Assembly: GCF_003254395.2 (NCBI RefSeq) | Contig: NC_037649.1 | Location: 781,001-845,000 of the forward strand | Reading direction: 5' to 3' | Source: Apis mellifera | Lineage: Eukaryota; Arthropoda; Insecta; Hymenoptera; Apidae | Length of the DNA: 64,000 nt | In this document: one piece after another, positions 56,680 to 64,000 of the stretch | Numbering within the stretch: the first letter of the stretch is position 1 | Layout: each line of letters starts with the position of its first letter | Made by a program: the position numbers and the translations under genes | Notes under the pieces: model-generated | What the model was told of the DNA's origin: nothing | The model's input: only the letters and a program-made list of their open reading frames with translations | Databases searched by the model: none

Positions 56680-59600
56680 ATGAGCTCGAACAAGGTTGGT
56701 GGGGATCTCTCGATCACCGTCATGACTTTTTACATGAAGATCGTCGGATTTTGGATAGCGAGCAATTACGTGGAGGAACGTCGAAGAAATTTGACTATAA
56801 GTTACACGTTCTTCGCAATCTTCTTCGCAATGGCGACCGAGGCCAGGGATCTGTACTTCAGCTGGGGAAATTTTGGCGTGAGTCGAAAAATTTGAAAAGG
56901 ATTTTTAGATTGAATTTTTAAATATTTTTTTAGAATTTAGAATTTTCTTTTATGAAAAATATTTAAAAAGGATGTCTATTTGAATTATTTGAATTAATTT
57001 AATTAACAAGTTGCTTAAACTTTTTTTTTACAAGTAAAAAATATTCAAAAGGATATCTATTTGAATTATTTGAATTAATGTAGAAAAACAAGTTGCTTAG
57101 AATTTTTTTTATAAATAAAAAATATCCAAAAAAGATATCTATTTGAATTAATGTAGAAAAACAAGTTGCTTAGAATTTTCTTCTATAAGCAAAAAATATT
57201 TAAAAGGATATCTGTTTGAATTATTTGAATTAATGAAGAAAAACAAATTGCTTAGAATTTTATTCTATAAGTAAAAATTATCCAAAAAGATATTTATTCA
57301 AATTATTTGAATTAATATAGAAAAACAAGTTGCTTAGAATTTTTTCTATAAATAAAAAATATTCAAAAAAGGACATCTATTTGAATTAATGTAGAAAAAC
57401 AAGTTGCTTAGAATTTTTTTCTATAAGCAAAAAATATTTAAAAGGATATCTGTTTGAATTATTTGAATTAATGAAGAAAAACAAATTGCTTAGAATTTTA
57501 TTCTATAAGTAAAAATTATCCAAAAAGATATTTATTCAAATTATTTGAATTAATATAGAAAAACAAGTTGCTTAGAATTTTTTCTATAAATAAAAAATAT
57601 TCAAAAAAGGACATCTATTTGAATTAATGTAGAAAAACAAGTTGCTTAGAATTTTCTTCTATAAGCAAAAAATATTTAAAAGGATATCTGTTTGAATTAT
57701 TTGAATTAATGAAGAAAAACAAATTGCTTAGAATTTTATTCTATAAGTAAAAATTATCCAAAAAGATATTTATTCAAATTATTTGAATTAATATAGAAAA
57801 ACAAGTTGCTTAGAATTTTTTCTATAAATAAAAAATATTCAAAAAAGGACATCTATTTGAATTAATGTAGAAAAACAAGTTGCTTAGAATTTTCTTCTAT
57901 AAGTAAAAAATATCCAAAGGACATCTATTTGAATTATTTAAATTAATGAACAAGTTGTTTAGAATTTTCTTCTATAAGTAAAAAATATCCAAAAAGGATG
58001 TCTATTTGAATTATTTGAATTAATGTAGAAAAACAAGTTGCTTAGAATTTTTTCTATAAATAAAAAATATCCAAAAAGGACATCTATTTGAATTCATGTA
58101 GAAAAACAAGTTGCTTAGAATTTTCTTCTATAAGCAAAAAATATTTAAAAGTATATCTGTTTGAATTATTTGAATTAATGTAGAAAAACAAATTGTTTAG
58201 AATTTTCTTCTATAAGTAAAAAATATTCAAAGGACATCTATTTGAATTATTTAAATTTATATAGAAAAACAAATTGCTTAGAATTTTCTTCTATAATATA
58301 TAAAAAATATCCAAAGAATATCTATTTGAATAATTTGAATTAATACACAAAAACAAATTGCTTAAAATTATTTACAAAAACAAAAATCTTGCTTAGAATT
58401 TTCTTATATAAGTAAAAAAATATTCAAAAGAATGTCTATTTGAATTATTTGAATTAAAGTAATAAAAAACAAGTTGTTTAGAATTTTCTTTTACAAATAA
58501 GAAATATCCAAAGGATATCTATTTGAATTATTTGAATTAATACACAAAAACAAATTAAAATTATTTACAAAAACAAGAATCTTGCTTAGAATTTTCTTCT
58601 ATAAATAAAAAATATCCAAAAGGATGTCTATTTGAATTAATCGAATGTTATTGTCTGGTTACAGGATAGCATTCTGATCATATGTAATCTCGTAACAGTA
58701 ATTCTGGTTTTATTCAAGATTTCCATCTCGTTAATGTACAGAAATAAGCTGCACAAGATAATACAATACGCGAAAACGAACTTTTGGAATTTAAAGTACG
58801 ACTTGCACGACGAGCAAATAATTATAAATACATGCAAACGTTACTCCACCTTCTTCGTTTGCATTTTCACATTCTTCTCTCAGGGGACAGTCTTCTCTTT
58901 CGTAATAAGATCACTTAAGGGTAAGACAATTCAATTACGATAATAATAAATTTCAATTTCTGCTTCGATTATAATAAAAAAAAAATAAAATAATTCTAAC
59001 TCATAAGTTATGAATAATTTTATCAAATTGTTGCAGTTACGTATGATACAAAAAATACAAAAGAGGGAAAAATATATATATATATATGTGTTAATTTATC
59101 TTTTAGAAAATATAGGGAAAAATGAAACGGAGAGAATACATCCATTTAATTTGTGGCTCGATGAATCATGGTACATGACACCTTACTTTGAAATGGTATT
59201 TATCATAGAGGTAATTAAAATATCATTTTATTATATTTTTTTCTCTAAATTTAATATAATCTTCTTTTGTACGGAATATTTATACTAAAGAAAAGAATTT
59301 CAGTTTTAACAATTAAATTAATTATATACAAAAATATTTATCCAATTATTAATATATACTTTTCCTCTCCAAATAGATATTGTCTTTGTATCACGTTGGC
59401 GTATGCTATCTCTACTTCGACAATTTTATGTGCATCATAAATCTGCACATTGCCGGTCAGTTTCGCATATTGCAACATCGATTTTCAAACGTGTGCAATG
59501 AAATGTGCGAAAAGTGTTGTTACCAACTTTCGAGAAAATCACCTTACCTTAGTATATGCAAATACGCCAAGCTTAAAATTTACATTCGACAGCATCAAAC

Positions 59601-60316
59601 GCTCATCGAATATTGCAGAAAGCTCGAAATGGTGTCAAATTTCATAATATTCGGACAAGTGTTGCTTTTCAGCTTGCTAATATGCCTCGATGGATATTTA
59701 ATACTTATGGTCAGTATTATTTACACTTCCTAACACATTTGTACACAATTTTCTTTCACGATAGATAAATAAATATTTACATCCATTTTACCTTCCATTT
59801 TCTTCATAATTATATAAAATATTCAAAAATTATATTCAATTAAAATTTTGCTTCTTCTCTACCTTTCATTCTTAACCACCGTAATTTCTAATAGGAAGAC
59901 ACGTCTAATATGAGTCGTCTAATTTTCACGTTTCATTTAATAAGTTGCATGTGTCAACTGCTAATGTTCACCTACAGTTGCGACTGTTTGATACGAGACA
60001 GTACGAACATAGCTAACGCTACGTACAACAGTTTATGGTCGTTCATGCCGATGGATAAATACGGGAAAATGTTGCGTAAAGACTTGATACTTGTCATCAT
60101 GAGATCGAAATCGCCCTGTTACCTCACCGCATTGGGATTCTTCCCCGTCTCTCTCGAGACGTACATCAGCGTAAGTTTCTAAAAATCGTTTAAGTTATAC
60201 GTGAAACTTGAACTTGGAGTTTATAGAAAATTGACTTGTAGATTCTAAGTACAGCTATATCCTACTTTACCTTGCTGAGAAATCGTGCGGAGCAAACAAT
60301 CATGAATGACGCGTAA
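56680..60316 (+). CDS. odorant receptor M (7tm_6 family), gamma group
   Basis: Exons 56680-56877, 58665-58920, 59107-59210, 59377-59709, 59895-60170 and 60242-60316 give 413 residues, the longest here. It begins MSSNKVGGDLSITVMTFYMK, parallel to gene C. Exon 2 is 256 nt, one codon above the norm, and ends in an unusual TM3 text FVIRSLKG in place of the IxPIxG pattern. Exon 3 reads ETERIHPFNLWLDESWYMTP, so the otherwise fixed LPF is HPF here. Exon 4 has YHVGVCYLYFDNFMCIINLH and IRQHQTLIEYCRKLE, exon 5 CMCQLLMFTYSCDCLIRDST, exon 6 ISYFTLLRNRAEQTIMNDA. Intron 1 is 1.8 kb of tandem repeat. The changes at otherwise conserved sites may reflect relaxed constraint or altered specificity. Confidence 0.92.
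56935..58650. repeat. higher-order tandem repeat filling intron 1 of gene M
   Basis: A basic unit of about 80 bp (AAACAAGTTGCTTAGAATTT, AAGTAAAAAATATCCAAAAG, ATCTATTTGAATTATTTGAA) repeats about twenty times. Inside it three units form a 238-bp higher-order unit: ATAAGCAAAAAATATTTAAA recurs at about 57185, 57423 and 57661 with near-identical text between. Confidence 0.94.
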
Positions 60317-60935
60317 TTAACATATATACATATATATATATGTAAATAAAATTGATGCAGTATGATGTGTTGTACCACTTTAATAAATCGATTCAAAATT
60401 CGAGAAAAAAAGAATCATTGATAATAACACAGATTTTCCTTTACACTTTTTAATATATCGTTATTAACGATCTCGAAAACAATTTAAAAAGATATCCTTT
60501 GGACAAATTTAATTTACCTGGTTCCACGATCGGATCAAAAACAACTCGAGACGATTTCCACGAAGATCGAGGCAAAGAATATTATTACGCATACCTCTCG
60601 AGGTGTATTTCAATTTTTCGACGATCGATAAAGAAAGTATAAGTGGTATATTGGGAAACGAGAATCACGCCCCCTTTTCAATCATGCACAAAGGATCGAT
60701 TTTCGTATCCACGTGTATACGCGTCAACAATGACGGTGGCTAATGACGGAGTTGTCAGTAGCCGCGACATCAAAGTGATGTCACTTCGAGCCGCGACTTT
60801 TCGAGCACTCGGTTCGAATTCTCTCGCGTGACTTGGAAGAGAAAGAGGAAGGGATCTTCTTCGAAAGATCGAGGGGAGAAGGAAGAAAGGAGGAAAGGAA
60901 GGATTGTTGTTATCATTGTTATTATTATTATTGCT
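60317..60935 (+). promoter_or_regulatory. spacer M-N with the gene N upstream region
   Basis: AT-rich to 60500, then more GC-rich. ATCAAAGTGATGTCACTT at 60769-60786, 167 bp before the gene N start, matches 2672-2689 before gene A with one difference. The last 90 bp are a purine-rich run and an ATT repeat. Confidence 0.5.
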
Positions 60936-63900
60936 ATGCACGCGACACCGTACTCGGATGTTTCCATCGTTGTGTCGCAGTTCCTGTTGAAGCTGACGGG
61001 TGTATGGATGACGGTGAACGACGGTGAGAAACGTAGGAGGAGGATCGCTATGGCGTATACTTTCGTCATACAGGTTTACGGCTTGTATCTGAATATTGGC
61101 GACATTTATCACAGTTGGGACGATTTAAGCGTACGTATTTGGGAAATTAAGAATTATATAGAATCTCTTCTATAATAATTGTTTCTTCTTTCCAATCTTG
61201 CAAAAATCTTGGTTTTATATTTTATAGTTTTTCTTTACAGTTTTCAAGGATAATGAAATTGATTTTTGATCTCTTTCAGCATTGTATATTCCTGACTTGT
61301 AATACACTGTGCATCGTGTTGACGATGTTCAAGTTTTCGATATTGTTCATCCGTAGAACGGAATTCAAGAATTTAATCTTGTTCGCCCGCAAGAATTTCT
61401 GGCACCTCGACTACGATCGTCACGAGACGATCCTTTTCACCAAGTGCAGGAAATTTTGCACGCTGTGGACCTTGACCGTGTTCTCGTTCACGCAAGCCTC
61501 TTTGACGTTCTACATAATCACGCCAATATGCGGTGAGTATGAATTCACGAAATATTTAACATTTTATCCAAATGACACTGATCTGCAAGATTGGTAATAA
61601 TTTCACGGTAAATGAAAAATATTCTTCGAATAATTAAATCAAAAGTATCCAATTGGATTCGCATTGACTTTGAAACACGAAAATTTTTGAAATATTTTAA
61701 AATAATGATTTGATAAATATTTATATATATGTATATATAAATATTTTATATTAAATAAAAATAAATATTATAAAAAAAAATACAAATATATTTCTATAAA
61801 ATAAATAATATATTTAAAAAGTAATTATAAATAATATAATTTAATTAAATTTATGTTAAATTTTTATACTAATATATATATAATTATAAATAAAATTATA
61901 TGAATAAATAGATTATAAAAAATTAAAATTAATTTTTAAAAAATTAAGTTAAATTATTATACTAATATTTTTAATTATTAATAAAATTTTATAAATGAGA
62001 AATAATTTAAATAATAATTAATAATTATAAATAAAATTATATATGAATAAATAGATTATAAAAAATTAAAATTAAAATTAATTTTTAAAAAATTAAGTTA
62101 AATAAAATTATACTAATATTTTTAATTATTAATACAATTTTATAAATGAGAAATAATTTAAATAATAATTAATAATTAATAAATAAAATTATATATGAAT
62201 AAATAGATTATTAAGTTATAATCGAGTATAATCTGTACAAATGAAAATCAAAATCGTAGAATAAATATAGATTCAAATAATATTGAAACAAAACAATATT
62301 TGAGAGGAAATTCTCGTTCAAATGTTTATGGTACAAACAACCGGTAACTGTCATATAAACGTGCAACGTAGATATGATAAAAAAAGTGTAAAAAATTATT
62401 TAATTTTGGAATATTACTTTATACATTTTATATAAATGTATGATTATATAAATGTGTAATAACTAAATAGGCTATTAATATTTAATAAATTATACCGCAA
62501 TATCGATAAAACTTGCACAAAATTAAAATTAAAATTAATTTTTAAAAAATTAAGTTAAATTATTATACTAATATTTTTAATTATTAATAAAATTTTATAA
62601 ATGAGAAATAATTTAAATAATAATTAATAATTATAAATAAAATTATATATGAATAAATAGATTATAAAAAATTAAAATTAAAATTAATTTTTAAAAGTTA
62701 AATTATTATACTAATATTTTTAATTATTAATAAAATTTTATAAATGAAAAATAATTTAAATAATAATTAATAATTATTTTAAATAAATTATATTGTTAAA
62801 TTATAAATTATATAATTATAAATTATATTATATTATATTATATATAACTATAATAAAATTATAGTTTTTGAATTAATTGTATCAATTAATTATATATGAA
62901 ATATAAAAATTTATTAAAAATTAAATTATAATTGGAATGGATAAAATGATTCAGTAAATAAATTAAAAAAAAAGAAAAGAAAAGTGTTTTAAAATTCCCG
63001 CTTTTCAGCGAATATCGGGAAAAACAAATCGGAGAGGATACTTCCGTTCAAAATGTGGGTCGATTTCCCGTTGAGCGAGACGCCATATTACGAAATAATG
63101 TTCGTCATCCAGGTATTTCATATTCCTCGCTCTTCAAAGTAATTCGAGAATAAAATATATATATATATATATACACTTTTTTTCATATTCAAATAATCGA
63201 TATTACCTTTGCAAGATATCGAAAAAAAGTGTATCTTGAAAAATTGTAAACAATTTAAAAAGATACAATTTAAAAAGTTAAAATATTCCAGTTACTTACG
63301 GTGCAACAAATCGGTATAGCTTACACGTGCAACGACAACTTCTTGTGCGTGTTGAACATGCACGTGGTCTGCCAGTTTCGTATACTGCAGCACAGATTAA
63401 CGAAACTGTGGTCGATAATTGACGAGCGGGCGGATAAGTTCAATTACGCGAGCAAGTGTTACGAGGCGTTGAAAGAGTGCATACGGCAGCATCAATCGTT
63501 GATCGAATTCTGCGACAAGCTCGAACACGTCTACACTTTACCGATCTTTGGCCACGTGGTGGTGTTCAGCTTGTTGATGTGCTTCGACACGTACGAGATA
63601 TTTCTGGTATGGACAACATGGTTTTGGATTTGTTATTTTAAATGAAATAATCTAACATATAATTTTGGCTATTCTTAGATTTGTAGATACGCGAAATTTA
63701 ATAAACACGAATACGAAGCGTTGAGTGATAATTTTTATGCACACAGGCAAACGTACCTGTTTCGATGCGTCTCATTTTCTTTTTCCACATGGTCGGCAGT
63801 TTCATCCATATAATTTTCTTCACGTATATTTGCGGCGGATTGATAGAAGAGAGTTCGAATATCGGGCTGGCAACGTATTCGGGATGGTGGACGGTGCTGC

Positions 63901-64000
63901 CAATGGACGAGGCCGGACGAATGCTGCGGGAGGACGTGAAGGTGATGATAATGAAGTCCATGCGGCCCTGCCATCTATCCGCCGGTGGTTTCTTTCCCGT
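60936..64000 (+). CDS. odorant receptor N (7tm_6 family), alpha group, cut by the window end
   Basis: Exons 60936-61130, 61280-61532, 63009-63112, 63292-63606 and 63747 to the edge; exon 5 is 254 nt when the window stops, within the GGFFPV motif, so only about 22 nt of it and exon 6 are missing. It begins MHATPYSDVSIVVSQFLLKL, like gene A (YTDVSLKVSQFLLKS). Other text: HCIFLTCNTLCIVLTMFKF in exon 2, KSERILPFKMWVDFPLSETP in exon 3, CIRQHQSLIEFCDKLE and FGHVVVFSLLMCFDTYEIFL in exon 4, HMVGSFIHIIFFTYICGGLI in exon 5. Intron 2 is 1.5 kb of AT-rich tandem repeat. No frame break is seen, unlike in its relative K. Confidence 0.92.
61840..62775. repeat. AT-rich tandem repeat in intron 2 of gene N
   Basis: Units of about 140-160 bp contain TTAAGTTAAATTATTATACT, TTATAAATGAGAAATAATTT and TATGAATAAATAGATTATAA. 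Two blocks (61850-62220 and 62520-62770) are separated by about 300 bp of unrelated sequence. Confidence 0.85.

Overview
This window is nuclear DNA from an insect, almost certainly a honey bee (genus Apis). Exons are short and moderately GC-rich, with GT-AG introns and very AT-rich spacers full of private minisatellites. It carries cecropia-type mariner copies. A nuclear copy of mitochondrial DNA has its genes in the order ND5, tRNA-Phe, tRNA-Asn, which is the honey bee mitochondrial order. The content is one long head-to-tail array of insect odorant receptor (OR, 7tm_6 family) genes, all on the plus strand. Locus names are not assigned because the sequence alone does not give them; the loci are called A to N here.

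Layout: A 2834-6116, B 7507-11399, C 12416-16058, D 16801-20157, E 21731-24391, F 25186-28343, G 29659-33475, H 34368-37589, I 38483-42196, J 42896-46938, K (pseudogene) about 47880-51228, L 52185-55932, M 56680-60316, N 60936 to beyond the right edge. Twelve genes are complete, one is cut by the window end and one is broken. Each intact gene has six coding exons with the same phases (0, 1, 0, 0, 0) and encodes 401-413 residues. Exon sizes are nearly fixed: about 195, 253, 104, 312-333, 276 and 60-78 nt.

By sequence the genes fall into four groups: alpha (A, K, N), beta (B, L), gamma (C, M and the more distant D) and delta (E to J). The order alpha-beta-gamma occurs at the left (A-B-C) and again at the right (K-L-M), followed by another alpha (N). 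This suggests an ancestral three-gene cassette duplicated as a block, with the six delta genes as a separate local expansion between the two blocks. Each group has its own conserved sequence 150-260 bp upstream of its start codons. The delta genes also share a TAATTATTATCGCG box and a TCAGTC sequence directly before the ATG.

Mobile and foreign DNA is concentrated in intron 4: mariner copies in C, D and J, a nested Tc1/mariner-type element plus mariner fragment in A, the mitochondrial insertion in B, a degenerate Tc1/mariner-type remnant in L and a donor-proximal tandem repeat in I. Tandem repeats fill other introns and spacers (B, F, G, J, L, M, N and the A-B, F-G and K-L spacers). The receptors should act as ligand-binding subunits of Orco-dependent odorant-gated channels in the dendrite membrane of olfactory neurons; this is family knowledge and their ligands cannot be read from sequence.
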